The position numbers and the translations under genes are program-made. From Cellulosimicrobium cellulans (lineage in GTDB: Bacteria > Actinomycetota > Actinomycetes > Actinomycetales > Cellulomonadaceae): DNA of 36,576 nucleotides. The stretch spans positions 124,102 to 160,677 of the forward strand of contig NZ_VEGH01000011.1 in assembly GCF_007679345.1 (NCBI RefSeq), given 5' to 3'. Of the stretch, positions 16,184-25,177 are shown piece by piece. Within the stretch, counting starts at the first letter, position 1. Each line of letters begins with the position of its first letter. Below the pieces are notes generated by a model that saw only the letters and a list, made by a program, of their open reading frames with translations, had not been told where the DNA came from and did not search any database.

Positions 16184-16603
16184 GTGAGCCTGCACCACAT
16201 GCAGATCGGCGAGGTCGCCGAGCGCACCGGCCTGTCGCTGCGGACCATCCGGTACTACGGGGAGGTCGGCCTCGTCCGGCCCTCGGCCCGCACGCACGGC
16301 GGATTCCGCCTGTACACCGAGCCCGACATCGCACGGCTGGAGCTGATCAAGCGCATGAAGCCGCTCGACTTCTCCCTCGACGAGATGGGTGACCTGCTCG
16401 GCGTGCTCGACCGGATCAACGAGCCGGGCATCGACGCCGAGGAGCACGAGGCGCTCCTCGAACGCCTGCGGATGTACCGGCTGGCCGCGGAGGAGCGGTC
16501 CCGGGCCCTGCGCGAGCAGCTCGCCGTCGCCGAGGACTTCCACGAGAGCCTCCGCAAGGAGATCAGCCGGCAGCGGCGCATCGGCGAGCGCTCCGGGTCC
16601 TGA
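16184..16603 (+). CDS. MerR-family transcriptional regulator
   Basis: 139 residues from GTG 16184, placed six bases after AAGGAGG. The N-terminal winged helix-turn-helix is clear: [50 protein letters not shown] (residues 6 to about 55, given in pieces: helix-turn-helix [17 protein letters not shown], wing [10 protein letters not shown]). A long Leu/Glu/Arg-rich helix suited to dimerisation follows at about residues 85-135. The C-terminal part is short and has no Cys cluster, so it does not look like a metal sensor or a large ligand-binding type. Target genes are not evident. It may act on itself or on neighbours, as MerR proteins often do. Confidence 0.9.
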   Translation: MSLHHMQIGEVAERTGLSLRTIRYYGEVGLVRPSARTHGGFRLYTEPDIARLELIKRMKPLDFSLDEMGDLLGVLDRINEPGIDAEEHEALLERLRMYRLAAEERSRALREQLAVAEDFHESLRKEISRQRRIGERSGS

Positions 16604-16652
16604 CCGGGTCGCCGGGGTCCCCGCGGCGTCCCGGGCCGTCGGTGCGGCGCAC

Positions 16653-16658
16653 TACCCT
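16653..16658 (+). promoter_or_regulatory. -10 element for leaderless guaA
   Basis: TACCCT ends six bases before GTG 16665. The message would begin at the start codon. Confidence 0.55.
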
Positions 16659-16664
16659 GGTGGG

Positions 16665-18268
<1,604 letters not shown>

Positions 18269-18277
18269 TGACGCGCC

Positions 18278-18311
18278 ACGGCCCGGCACCCCGCGGGGGG
18301 TGCCGGGCCGT
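18278..18311 (+). terminator. Terminator hairpin after guaA
   Basis: ACGGCCCGGCACCCC (18278-18292) pairs perfectly with 18297-18311 around the loop GCGG, eleven bases after the guaA stop. Confidence 0.8.
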
Positions 18312-18350
18312 CGTGCGTCCGGTTCATGCGGAGCGGGTGGGCGCTCGACC

Positions 18351-18364
18351 AGGACCTATGTCCT
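18351..18364. promoter_or_regulatory. DosR/DevR-like box A
   Basis: AGGAC-CTAT-GTCCT is a perfect inverted repeat. It is the first of three similar dyads upstream of the membrane protein gene at 18580; its centre is 36 bases from box B. Confidence 0.5.
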
Positions 18365-18386
18365 AGGCTGACTGTGTGTCATAGCT

Positions 18387-18400
18387 GGGACCAAGGGCCC
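18387..18400. promoter_or_regulatory. DosR/DevR-like box B
   Basis: GGGACCAAGGGCCC closely fits the DevR-type consensus reported from actinobacteria (GGGAC-N4-GNCCC form, from memory). Confidence 0.55.
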
Positions 18401-18459
18401 GACCAGCGGAAATCCGGTCTTTGTGCGCGGGTTCACAAGACGGGATCGTGGGTGTCTCC

Positions 18460-18475
18460 GTGACCTTGGTCCCAC
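18460..18475. promoter_or_regulatory. DosR/DevR-like box C
   Basis: GTGACCTTGGTCCCAC, 14/16 identical to the box upstream of pta (6863-6878). It lies about 105 bases before the start of the membrane protein gene and 74 bases after box B, centre to centre. Confidence 0.5.
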
Positions 18476-18579
18476 GGCGCGGCCGACGAGGGAGACAGGC
18501 TCTTCCACGTGGGGCTCACAGGTTCCACCGGGTCGCCCGACGGTCGGCCCGCACCGGGGGTATCGGAAGGAAACAGACC

Positions 18580-19080
18580 ATGGCTACCGTGGCAGCGACG
18601 GGCGGCTCGAAGGCTGCTCGCGTCATCGGCATCATCTCGGCGATCGCCGGCATCGTCCTCATCATCGCCGGCGGCGTCACCTGGGGCTCGGTCTCCAGCC
18701 ACCTCGCCGACGAGAACATCACCGTCTCGGAGGACGCCGCGAACTTCGGCGGCCAGCCCGTGACCAGCCCGTGGACGGCGTTCGCCCAGGCCGACATCAT
18801 CCAGCACCACGCCCTCGACGCCACCGGTGGCAAGACCTACGCCGAGCTCGAGCAGGACGACCCGCTGCGCGACGTCGCGATGAACGCGTCCTTCCTGCGG
18901 GCCTCGCTGTTCACCTCGGTGGTCGCGTTCGGCGTCGCCGCCCTGGTCATGGGGCTCGGCATCATGTTCATCCTGATCGGCTGGGCGCTGTTCCTGCTCG
19001 GCGGTCGCAAGACCGTCGCGACGGACGCCGTCCGCCCCGCCGGCACCTCGCCGGCCACGGAGGAGAACGTCCGGGCCTGA
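18580..19080 (+). CDS. Two-helix membrane protein of unknown function
   Basis: 166 residues from ATG 18580, preceded by GGAAGGA. Two or three hydrophobic helices frame a hydrophilic loop: VIGIISAIAGIVLIIAGGVTW near the N-terminus, an extracytoplasmic segment of about 70 residues with HLADENITVSEDAANFGG and ADIIQHHALD, then SLFTSVVAFGVAALVMGLG and IMFILIGWALFLLGG. Similar actinobacterial proteins are, as far as I recall, often labelled aromatic ring-opening dioxygenase LigA, a label nothing in this sequence supports. The conserved His-His in the loop could matter for ligand or metal binding. Three DosR-like boxes upstream suggest induction under low oxygen, nitric oxide or redox stress. Function unknown. 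Confidence 0.85.
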   Translation: MATVAATGGSKAARVIGIISAIAGIVLIIAGGVTWGSVSSHLADENITVSEDAANFGGQPVTSPWTAFAQADIIQHHALDATGGKTYAELEQDDPLRDVAMNASFLRASLFTSVVAFGVAALVMGLGIMFILIGWALFLLGGRKTVATDAVRPAGTSPATEENVRA

Positions 19081-19097
19081 CGCCCCGCGCACTCCCC

Positions 19098-19133
19098 GGA
19101 GGGCCGGGACCCCGCAGGGGGTCCCGGCCCTCC
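19098..19133 (+). terminator. Terminator hairpin after the membrane protein gene
   Basis: GGAGGGCCGGGACCCC (19098-19113) pairs perfectly with 19118-19133 around the loop GCAG, 17 bases after the stop codon. Confidence 0.8.
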
Positions 19134-19229
19134 GGCGTCCCCGCCCGGAGCGCAGGCGCGCCGCCGCGGCGCTGCCGCCGGCGCTGCGCCCCGGCCGCCA
19201 GCCGTGCCGCCGACGCCGCGCCGAGCCCT

Positions 19230-19310
19230 GTCGAGACGCCGAGCGAGTACTCGACGCGTCGAGCGAGTAGTCACCGACTACCCCGTCGACGCGTCGGTTA
19301 CCCGTTCGGC
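19230..19310. repeat. REP-like palindromic element 1
   Basis: It contains CGACGCGTCGAGCGAG followed by the hairpin GTAGTC-ACC-GACTAC (19267-19281) and a mirrored GTCGACGCGTCGG. It shares the CGTCGAGCGAGTA unit with elements at 20476-20550 and 33191-33264. It lies between two convergent genes. The rest of the 326-bp gap 19081-19406 holds only the terminator and G-rich low-complexity sequence (19310-19370). Confidence 0.7.
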
Positions 19311-19406
19311 GGCAGGGCGGTGGCAGGGCGGCGGCGGGGCGGAGGCTGGGAGGCGCGGCGGCGGAGGCCGTGAGGTGGCGTCGACGCGGCGTGGCGGGCC
19401 GGGGCG

Positions 19407-20357
19407 TCAGCCGCCGGGGAGGATGCCCGCGCCGGCGAGGACGCGGGTCAGGCGCGTCGGGTCGAGGGCGTCCTGCCACGTCCAGCGGACCACGCGCAGG
19501 CCGGTGGCACGGAGCCGGTCCTCGCGGCGCTTCTCCTCCCAGACCCGCTGCTCGGCGGCCCTGCGGTCACCGACGCCGCCCGCGCGGTACTTCAGCCGGC
19601 CGTCGAACTCGCCGACGACGCCCCGCTCCGGCCAGAGGAAGTCCACCCGGCCGACCAGCCCTCGCCCGTCCCGGACCTCGTGCTGGAGCACCGGGCGGGG
19701 GACGTCGAGCTCGATCATCCGCGCACGGCTGAGCGACTCGCCGGGCGACTCGGCACCGGCGTCCGCCTCGTCCACCACCCGACGCGCCGCCCGCACACCC
19801 CGCCCGCTCCCGGCGACGGCCACCTCGCGGCCGAGGTCGTCCGGGGCGACCCGGTACCGGCGCAGCGCGTCGTCGGCCAGCACGAGCCCGCGCGCGAACG
19901 AGCCGGCGCGGGCCAGGTCCACCACGGTGCGTGCGACCGTGGTGACCCGGACCCCGTCGACGACGCGGGTCTCCGGGACGACGGCCACCCGGTGCCGCCG
20001 CACCCCGCGAGTCGAGGGGGTGCCCCGCGCATCCGGGACCAGCACGTGCACGTCGGTCGGCCACCCCTCGAGCAGCGGGAGTCGCCACACCGCCGCCGCC
20101 GACGCGTGGCCGAAGACCGGGGCCGACAGCCGGCGCGCGGCAGCACGGACGAGCAGGCGGTGCCGCTCGGCGTGGTCGGCCGACGTCCAGGTCGCGGCGG
20201 GCACGTACGCGCCGTGCCGGACCCGCACGAGCCGCCCGCTCCGGGCTCCGCTGCGGAGGTCCTCACCCGCCAGACCGCTGGCGCGTGCGTCGTCGGGTGT
20301 GACGAGCCCCGTGGCGGGCGCGGCGGCCGTCGCGCGGGTGCCCGTGCTGCTGCTCAC
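19407..20357 (-). CDS. AbiEi-like winged-HTH protein with C-terminal nuclease-fold domain
   Basis: 316 residues from GTG 20355-20357, with a CAGGCT -10 six bases upstream; an ATG at 20435 is a less likely alternative. The N-terminal part (LRSGARSGRLVRVRHGAYVP, then VFGHASAAAVWRLPLLE) matches the wing/HTH layout of type IV toxin-antitoxin AbiEi-like proteins. The C-terminal part carries GRVDFLWPERGVVGEFDGRLKY, then EEKRREDRLRATGLRVVRWTW. These give an Asp, Glu-x-Asp and Lys array typical of restriction-endonuclease-fold proteins of the DUF559/Vsr type. Such proteins are common in actinobacteria, usually without a proven role. There is no adjacent AbiEii-like toxin. REP-like elements lie on both sides. 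A DNA-directed defence or repair function is possible. Confidence 0.75.
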   Translation of the reverse strand: MSSSTGTRATAAAPATGLVTPDDARASGLAGEDLRSGARSGRLVRVRHGAYVPAATWTSADHAERHRLLVRAAARRLSAPVFGHASAAAVWRLPLLEGWPTDVHVLVPDARGTPSTRGVRRHRVAVVPETRVVDGVRVTTVARTVVDLARAGSFARGLVLADDALRRYRVAPDDLGREVAVAGSGRGVRAARRVVDEADAGAESPGESLSRARMIELDVPRPVLQHEVRDGRGLVGRVDFLWPERGVVGEFDGRLKYRAGGVGDRRAAEQRVWEEKRREDRLRATGLRVVRWTWQDALDPTRLTRVLAGAGILPGG

Positions 20358-20363
20358 CCGCCC

Positions 20364-20369
20364 AGCCTG
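20364..20369 (-). promoter_or_regulatory. -10-like element upstream of the AbiEi-like gene
   Basis: CAGGCT on the minus strand, six bases before GTG 20357, the same spacing as other leaderless genes in the window. The first base departs from TANNNT. Confidence 0.35.
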
Positions 20370-20475
20370 CCGGAGCGGAGCCGCTCGACCGCGGTCGTCC
20401 ACAGCCCCGATCTCGACGACCGGTGCTTCCGCCACGCCCAGGCTCCTGCGTCGCGGCGACCCCGCGGCGGGGCCC

Positions 20476-20550
20476 GATCGTCGAGAGAGCAGATGACGCG
20501 TCGAGCGAGTACCCGCTGGGTACTCGCTCGACGCGTCGGTTGCTCGTTCG
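20476..20550. repeat. REP-like palindromic element 2
   Basis: The core is a perfect 20-bp inverted repeat, 20495-20514 against 20518-20537, with loop GCT; the arm begins GACGCGTCGAGCGAG. After the right arm comes GTTGCTCGTTCG, a partial further copy of the unit. It sits after the stop of the gene at 20590-21543 (minus strand) and before the AbiEi-like gene, where it could also stop transcription. Confidence 0.8.
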
Positions 20551-20589
20551 CGGTGGGGCCGCGGAGGCCCGCGGGTGCGGCGAGGGCGG

Positions 20590-21543
20590 TCAGCGGGCGG
20601 CGCGCTGCTCGCGGCGCTTGCGGCGGCCCGCGGTGAGGACCGAGCCGACGAGCAGGGCGACGCCCGCGCCGGCCAGCAGGACGATCAGCGTGAGCTGCAG
20701 GTCGATCCGGACGCCCGCCGCGACGGCGAGCACCAGGACGCCGACCGCCACCACGATCAGACCCCACACCACGGTGCCCGCACGCGGGCCGCGGTCCTCC
20801 GGGTCGGGCGCGGGGACGGGGGTCGGTGCCGGGGTGCCGGGCGTCGCCGTGCCGTAGGCCTGAGTGCCGGGCGCCGCCGTGCCGTACGTCGGCGCGCCGG
20901 CCGTCGCGGTGCCGTAGGCCGGACCGCCCGGAGCCGCGGCACCGTACGCCGGGGTGCCGGGAGCCGGCGGACCCGAGACCGGGGTCCCGTACGGCGGGGC
21001 GCTGCCGCCCGGGGACGGCGCCGCCGACCAGGACGACTCGCGCACCGGGGGCGCGGGTGCTGCGGCCGCGGCGGGGCCGGCACCGATGGCCTCGGTGGCG
21101 TCCTCGTCGTCCTGCGGCGGGGTGCCGCCGAGGGCGTCGCTGCGCATGGTTCCGCCGGCGGTCCCGGTCCGCGCGGTGTCCGCGGTGGTCTCGAGGCGGG
21201 CGGTGTCGCCGACGGTCTCGAGGCGGGCGGTGTCGCCGACGGCGTCGATCCGCTCGGTCGCGTCGACGGTCGCGATCCGCTCGGTCGCGTCGACCGTGCC
21301 GATCCGCTCGGTCGCGTCGCCCGTGGTCACGGGTTCGGCCTGCGGGCCGACCGTGTCGATCTGCTCGGTCACGTCGCCCGCGGTCGCGGGCTCGGGCCGG
21401 GCGTCGACCTGGTCGATCCGCTCGGTGGTGCCGGGCGCCGGGCCGGTGCCGGCCGTCTCGGCCGCCTCCGCCTGCTCGATGCGCTCGGTGACGGGCTCGT
21501 CCGCGCCGTCGGGCCGGGGGGTCCCGGAGCCGGTGCTGGTCAT
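20590..21543 (-). CDS. Repeat-rich protein with two C-terminal membrane helices
   Basis: 317 residues from ATG 21541-21543; the start overlaps the stop of the PspC gene by one base (TGATG), so they are translated as one unit. Residues about 15-130 are degenerate nine-residue repeats of the type ATERIDTVD or DTARLETVG. Residues about 170-250 are Pro/Gly/Tyr-rich with AYGTATPG-like units of ten residues. The last ~65 residues hold two helices, VVWGLIVVAVGVLVLAVAAGV and LTLIVLLAGAGVALLVGSVL, and an Arg-rich tail. The repeats are also seen in the DNA as 27-bp units, two of them identical (21187-21213 and 21214-21240). Function unknown. The long disordered cytoplasmic part could be a scaffold or a phospho-dependent docking region (many Thr). 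Confidence 0.8.
   Translation of the reverse strand: MTSTGSGTPRPDGADEPVTERIEQAEAAETAGTGPAPGTTERIDQVDARPEPATAGDVTEQIDTVGPQAEPVTTGDATERIGTVDATERIATVDATERIDAVGDTARLETVGDTARLETTADTARTGTAGGTMRSDALGGTPPQDDEDATEAIGAGPAAAAAPAPPVRESSWSAAPSPGGSAPPYGTPVSGPPAPGTPAYGAAAPGGPAYGTATAGAPTYGTAAPGTQAYGTATPGTPAPTPVPAPDPEDRGPRAGTVVWGLIVVAVGVLVLAVAAGVRIDLQLTLIVLLAGAGVALLVGSVLTAGRRKRREQRAAR
21160..21340. repeat. 27-bp tandem repeats inside the gene
   Basis: Units have a period of 27 bases. 21187-21213 and 21214-21240 are exact copies, and three GATCCGCTCGGTCGCGTCG units follow from about 21247. The period keeps the reading frame, so copy number can change without a frameshift. Confidence 0.75.
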
Positions 21544-23078
21544 CAGTCCTCCTCGATGGTGATGCTGCCGACGCCGACCTCGATCGTGAGCTCGATCTCG
21601 GCGTCCTCGCGGCCGGACATGGCCTCGCTGGTGAAGGTGCGGGAGTGGCCGACGCCGTCGTTGCGCTCGTTCTTGCCGTCGACCTTCCAGGTGACGTTGC
21701 CGGCCCCGGAGCTGACGTCCGCGACGACCGCGGCGCCCTCGGGCACGACGACCGTGACGTCGCCCAGGCCGCCGCTGATCGGGACGGTCAGGGTCTCGTC
21801 GGTGAGCGGCACGCCGGTGAGGTCCACCCGGGCGTCACCGACGCCGAACGAGTAGCCGCGCTCGGCCGCGGCGCGGCTGGTGACGGTGGTGTCGATGCTG
21901 CTGACCGGGCCGTTCGCGCGGTCCCAGTGGTCCCAGTCGCCCCACCGGGCGTCGCTGGCGACCGCGGCGGGTCCGGCGACCACCATGCCGACGATCGCCA
22001 GCGCGGTCAGCCCGCCGGCGGTGCGGCCCCGCAGGCCGGACACGATGATCGCCAGCCCGACGAGGGCCAGGCCGCCGCCGACCAGCACGGCCGCGATCGG
22101 GCCGTCGTAGACGCCGGCGCGGTCGGCGGCCAGCAGGCCGGCCATGCCGAGCAGGAGCAGCGCGACCACGATGCCGGTGACCGCGGCGCCGGGCCCGCGG
22201 CGCGGCGGCCGGGGCGGGGTCGGGGGCGTGGGCGGCGGCGGGTTCCAGCCGCGGCCCGGCGGCACCGGCGGCACCGGCGGCGTCGGCGGGTTCGGCGGAC
22301 CCTGGTGACGCCGGGTGCCGGCGCCGGCCGGGGCCGACCCGTAGGGCGCGGCGCCGTACGGGGAGCCCGTGGGCGCACCGCCGTACGGGGTGCCGACCGG
22401 GGCCGAGGCGCTCGCGGCCGGCCGCGGGGCGGCTGCCGGGGTGGCCGGTGCCGTGGGCCGCGGGGTCGCGCCGGCGGGTGCCGGCGGGGTGCTGCTGGGG
22501 CTGGTCATCGGACGCTGTCCTTCCGGGTACGGGGGTTGCCACGACGGTGCCGGCGGGCGGCCGTCCCTGCCGCGCCGCAGCGCGCTGACGAGGATGACGA
22601 TCCCGGCGACCACGACCGCGAACCAGGCGAGGCCGCTGAACCAGCCGGACCGGAACGGCCCCCAGCTGAACCACCAGTCGCCGGAGCTGAACCCGATGAC
22701 CACGAGGGCGATCGAGCCGAGCAGGGCGACGTCGAAGTTCCCGCGGATGGTCTCCTCGAGGTGGATGCGGCCGTCGGACTGCTCGGGCAGCAGCGCCCAG
22801 GCGAGGCCGTAGAGCACGAAGCCGAAGCCCATGAGCAGGGAGACGCCGACCAGGCCGCGGGCGAGCAGCGGGTCGATGCCGAACCGGGCGGCGAGCCCGC
22901 CGGCGACGCCGCCGACCCAGCGGTCCTGGGAGCGGGAGACCCCGGCGCGCCGGATCGCCGCGAAGAAGCCGGACATCCCGTTGCCGTCGGACGGGGGTGC
23001 AGGAGGCACGGGGCCGGGGGCACCGGGGCCGCTCGGCGGCACGGTGCCCGACCCGCGGTCGGCGCTGTCGTTCGTCAT
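21543..23078 (-). CDS. PspC-domain membrane protein with LiaF-like C-terminal domain
   Basis: 511 residues from ATG 23076-23078. The N-terminal region has a PspC domain (WVGGVAGGLAARFGIDPLLARGLVGVSLLMGFGFVLYGLAWALLP, in pieces: GGVAGGLAARFGIDP and VLYGLAWALLP), then two more helices and a long Pro/Gly/Tyr-rich cytoplasmic linker. Four to five helices follow at about residues 310-400. The C-terminal ~110 residues (ARVDLTGVPL, GLGDVTVVVPEGAAVVADVSSGAG, ITIEED at the end) look like the beta-helical cell-envelope response domain of LiaF/DUF4097-type proteins. It lies back to back with a PspC-domain sensor kinase, and PspC/LiaF proteins commonly tune such kinases, so a shared envelope-stress system is likely. 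Confidence 0.87.
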   Translation of the reverse strand: MTNDSADRGSGTVPPSGPGAPGPVPPAPPSDGNGMSGFFAAIRRAGVSRSQDRWVGGVAGGLAARFGIDPLLARGLVGVSLLMGFGFVLYGLAWALLPEQSDGRIHLEETIRGNFDVALLGSIALVVIGFSSGDWWFSWGPFRSGWFSGLAWFAVVVAGIVILVSALRRGRDGRPPAPSWQPPYPEGQRPMTSPSSTPPAPAGATPRPTAPATPAAAPRPAASASAPVGTPYGGAPTGSPYGAAPYGSAPAGAGTRRHQGPPNPPTPPVPPVPPGRGWNPPPPTPPTPPRPPRRGPGAAVTGIVVALLLLGMAGLLAADRAGVYDGPIAAVLVGGGLALVGLAIIVSGLRGRTAGGLTALAIVGMVVAGPAAVASDARWGDWDHWDRANGPVSSIDTTVTSRAAAERGYSFGVGDARVDLTGVPLTDETLTVPISGGLGDVTVVVPEGAAVVADVSSGAGNVTWKVDGKNERNDGVGHSRTFTSEAMSGREDAEIELTIEVGVGSITIEED

Positions 23079-23084
23079 GGCTCG

Positions 23085-23090
23085 ATCCTG
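23085..23090 (-). promoter_or_regulatory. -10-like element of the PspC gene
   Basis: CAGGAT on the minus strand ends six bases before ATG 23078. It shares the 137-bp divergent region 23079-23213 with the sensor kinase promoter. Confidence 0.4.
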
Positions 23091-23201
23091 GCGCGCGCAC
23101 CACCCCGGACGGCATCGGGTACCCCCCTGACCCGCCCCTGATCGCGGCCCGGGGACCCCTGATCCTGCCCCCCGGGGGCTCTCGGGCGGCCCGCGACGTG
23201 T

Positions 23202-23207
23202 GACGAT
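23202..23207 (+). promoter_or_regulatory. -10-like element of the sensor kinase gene
   Basis: GACGAT ends six bases before ATG 23214. The first base departs from the TANNNT pattern, but the spacing matches the other leaderless genes. Confidence 0.35.
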
Positions 23208-23213
23208 CAGGGC

Positions 23214-24500
23214 ATGGAGTCCCCGTCCCGCCTGCCGCTGCGCCGCCCGGAGCGCGGCCGCGTCGTCGGCGGCGTCGCCGCCGGCCTCGCGCTGCACCTG
23301 GGTGTGTCGGCGCGGCTGGTGCGCGTGCTGTTCGCGCTGCTGACGCCCGTCGGCGGGATCGGCGTGGCCCTGTACGTGTTCTGGTGGGTGACGATCCCGG
23401 TGGGCGACCCGGCTGCCGCAGCCGACGCCGCGCGCCCGGCGGACCTGTCCCGCCTGCACCGCCCGCTCGAGCACGACGCCGTGCAGCGGCTGCGCCGGCT
23501 GCCGTGGACCGAGATCGCGGTCGGGGTCGCGCTGCTCGCGGGGGCGGTCGCGCTGCTGCTCGCCCGCACCGGCACCGACGTGGTGGGCAACTGGGTGGTG
23601 CCGGTGCTGCTGCTGGTCGCGGGGGCGGCTCTCGCGTGGAGCCAGCTCGACGCGGTGCAGCGCGAGCGCAGGAGCGGCAGCCGCGGGCCGGTGAGCGTGC
23701 TGCGGCTGGTCGGGGGTCTGGTCATCGCGGGCGTCGGGGTGCTGCTGCTGGTCGGCCAGGACGCGACCCCCGGCACCCTGGTGCAGTCGACCGTCGCGGC
23801 CGTGGCGGTGCTCGGCGGCGTCGCCCTGGTGCTCGCGCCGTGGTGGCTGCGGCTGGTCCGCGAGCTCGGCGACGAGCGCGCCGCCCGCGCCCGCGAGTCC
23901 GAGCGTGCCGACATCGCCGCCCACCTGCACGACTCCGTGCTGCAGACCCTGGCGCTGATCCGCGCCCGCGCGGACGACCCGACCGAGGTCGCCCGGATGG
24001 CCCGCGCCCAGGAGCGCGAGCTGCGTGCGTGGCTGTACGACGACCGCCCGGCGCCCGGCACCTCGGTGGCGGCGGTGCTGGCGGCGATCGTCGCGGAGAT
24101 CGAGGACACCCGCACCGGGCCCGACGGCGAGGCGGTGACGATCGAGACGGTCGTCGTCGGCGACACCGAGCCCGACGCCAGCACGGACGCGCTGCTGCAG
24201 GCGACCCGCGAGGCGCTGCTGAACGCGGTGCGGCACGGGCGCCCGCCGGTGTCGCTCTACCTGGAGGCGGGGCCGGACGAGGTCGAGGTGTTCGTCCGGG
24301 ACCGCGGCGACGGCTTCGACCCCGAGGCCGTGCCGAGCGACCGGTTCGGGGTCCGTGAGTCCATCCTGGGCCGGGTGCGGCGCCGGGGCGGGACGGCGTC
24401 GGTGGTGTGCAAGGACGGCGGCGGCACCGAGGTGCGGCTGCGGATGCCGCTGGTGCGTGAGCCCGCGGCGGCGGAGGACGAGAGGACGATGCAGGGATGA
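23214..24500 (+). CDS. PspC-domain sensor histidine kinase
   Basis: 428 residues. A PspC domain opens the protein (RVVGGVAAGLALHLGVSARLVRVLFALLTP, residues about 15-65), followed by four further membrane helices (about 100-210). A HisKA_3 dimerisation domain has the phospho-acceptor His239 in AAHLHDSVLQTLALIR, and an HATPase_c domain follows (EALLNAVRHG, RDRGDGFDP, FGVRESILGR). This is the NarL-type kinase class, which phosphorylates LuxR-family regulators. There is no large extracellular sensor, so the signal is probably sensed in the membrane or through the divergent PspC/LiaF-like protein. The stop overlaps the response regulator start as ATGA, confirming the two-component pair. Confidence 0.93.
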   Translation: MESPSRLPLRRPERGRVVGGVAAGLALHLGVSARLVRVLFALLTPVGGIGVALYVFWWVTIPVGDPAAAADAARPADLSRLHRPLEHDAVQRLRRLPWTEIAVGVALLAGAVALLLARTGTDVVGNWVVPVLLLVAGAALAWSQLDAVQRERRSGSRGPVSVLRLVGGLVIAGVGVLLLVGQDATPGTLVQSTVAAVAVLGGVALVLAPWWLRLVRELGDERAARARESERADIAAHLHDSVLQTLALIRARADDPTEVARMARAQERELRAWLYDDRPAPGTSVAAVLAAIVAEIEDTRTGPDGEAVTIETVVVGDTEPDASTDALLQATREALLNAVRHGRPPVSLYLEAGPDEVEVFVRDRGDGFDPEAVPSDRFGVRESILGRVRRRGGTASVVCKDGGGTEVRLRMPLVREPAAAEDERTMQG

Positions 24501-25156
24501 ACGACGCTCCGGTCGACGTGGTGCTGGTCGACGACCACCTGATGTTCCGCGCGGGCGTGAAGGCGTCCCTCGACGACCGGGTGCACGTCGTCGGCGAGGC
24601 CGCCACGGTCGACGAGGCGATCCAGGTCGTCCGCGCGACGCAGCCGCCGGTGGTCCTGCTCGACGTGCACCTGCCCGGCGGCGACGGCGGCGGCGGCGCC
24701 GAGGTGATCCGCGCGTGCACCGACCTGCTGGGCGGCACCCGGTTCCTCGCGCTGTCCGTGTCGGACGCCGCCGAGGACGTCGTCGCGGTGATCCGCGCCG
24801 GCGCGCGGGGCTACGTCACCAAGGCGATCTCGGGGCCGGACCTGTGCGACGCGGTGCTCCGGGTGGCCGGCGACGACGCGGTGTTCTCGCCGCGGCTCGC
24901 CGGGTTCGTGCTGGACGCGTTCGGCGCCGCCGCGGGTGACGTGGCGACGGGCGACGACGAGCTCGACCGGCTGTCGGCGCGCGAGCGCGAGGTCATGCGG
25001 CTGATCGCGCGCGGGTACTCGTACCGCGAGGTGGCGGGGGAGCTGTTCATCTCGATCAAGACGGTCGAGACGCATGTGTCCGCGGTGCTGCGCAAGCTGC
25101 AGCTGTCGTCGCGGCACGAGCTGACCCGGTGGGCGGCGGCGCGCCGGCTGCTCTGA
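24497..25156 (+). CDS. LuxR/NarL-family response regulator
   Basis: 219 residues. The receiver domain has the acidic pair in VLVDDHLMFR (Asp12, Asp13) and phospho-acceptor Asp56 in VVLLDVHLPGGDG, with the conserved Lys in GYVTKAI. The LuxR helix-turn-helix at about residues 153-212 reads LSAREREVMRLIARGYSYREVAGELFISIKTVETHVS. It is translated together with the PspC-domain kinase through the ATGA overlap. Likely targets are the divergent PspC operon and its own, but no binding site can be assigned. It is not obviously the DevR protein expected for the DosR-like boxes elsewhere, since its partner lacks GAF/heme domains. Confidence 0.95.
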   Translation: MNDAPVDVVLVDDHLMFRAGVKASLDDRVHVVGEAATVDEAIQVVRATQPPVVLLDVHLPGGDGGGGAEVIRACTDLLGGTRFLALSVSDAAEDVVAVIRAGARGYVTKAISGPDLCDAVLRVAGDDAVFSPRLAGFVLDAFGAAAGDVATGDDELDRLSAREREVMRLIARGYSYREVAGELFISIKTVETHVSAVLRKLQLSSRHELTRWAAARRLL

Positions 25157-25177
25157 GCCGGGGCGCCGCCCGCGGCG

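Noticed and set aside
18580..19080. Naming the membrane protein an aromatic ring-opening dioxygenase (LigA)
   Set aside because: The sequence is a small membrane protein with no ring-cleavage dioxygenase motifs; the label appears to be a propagated misannotation.
19310..19370. G-rich stretch with runs such as GGCGGCGGCGGGGCGG as a G-quadruplex or regulatory site
   Set aside because: Runs are mostly GG or interrupted, and similar low-complexity sequence is common in this genome. There is no positional support.
24497..25156. The LuxR-type response regulator as the DevR that binds the DosR-like boxes
   Set aside because: Its partner kinase is a PspC membrane type without GAF or heme domains, and no DosR-like box lies at its own promoter, so the link is not supported.
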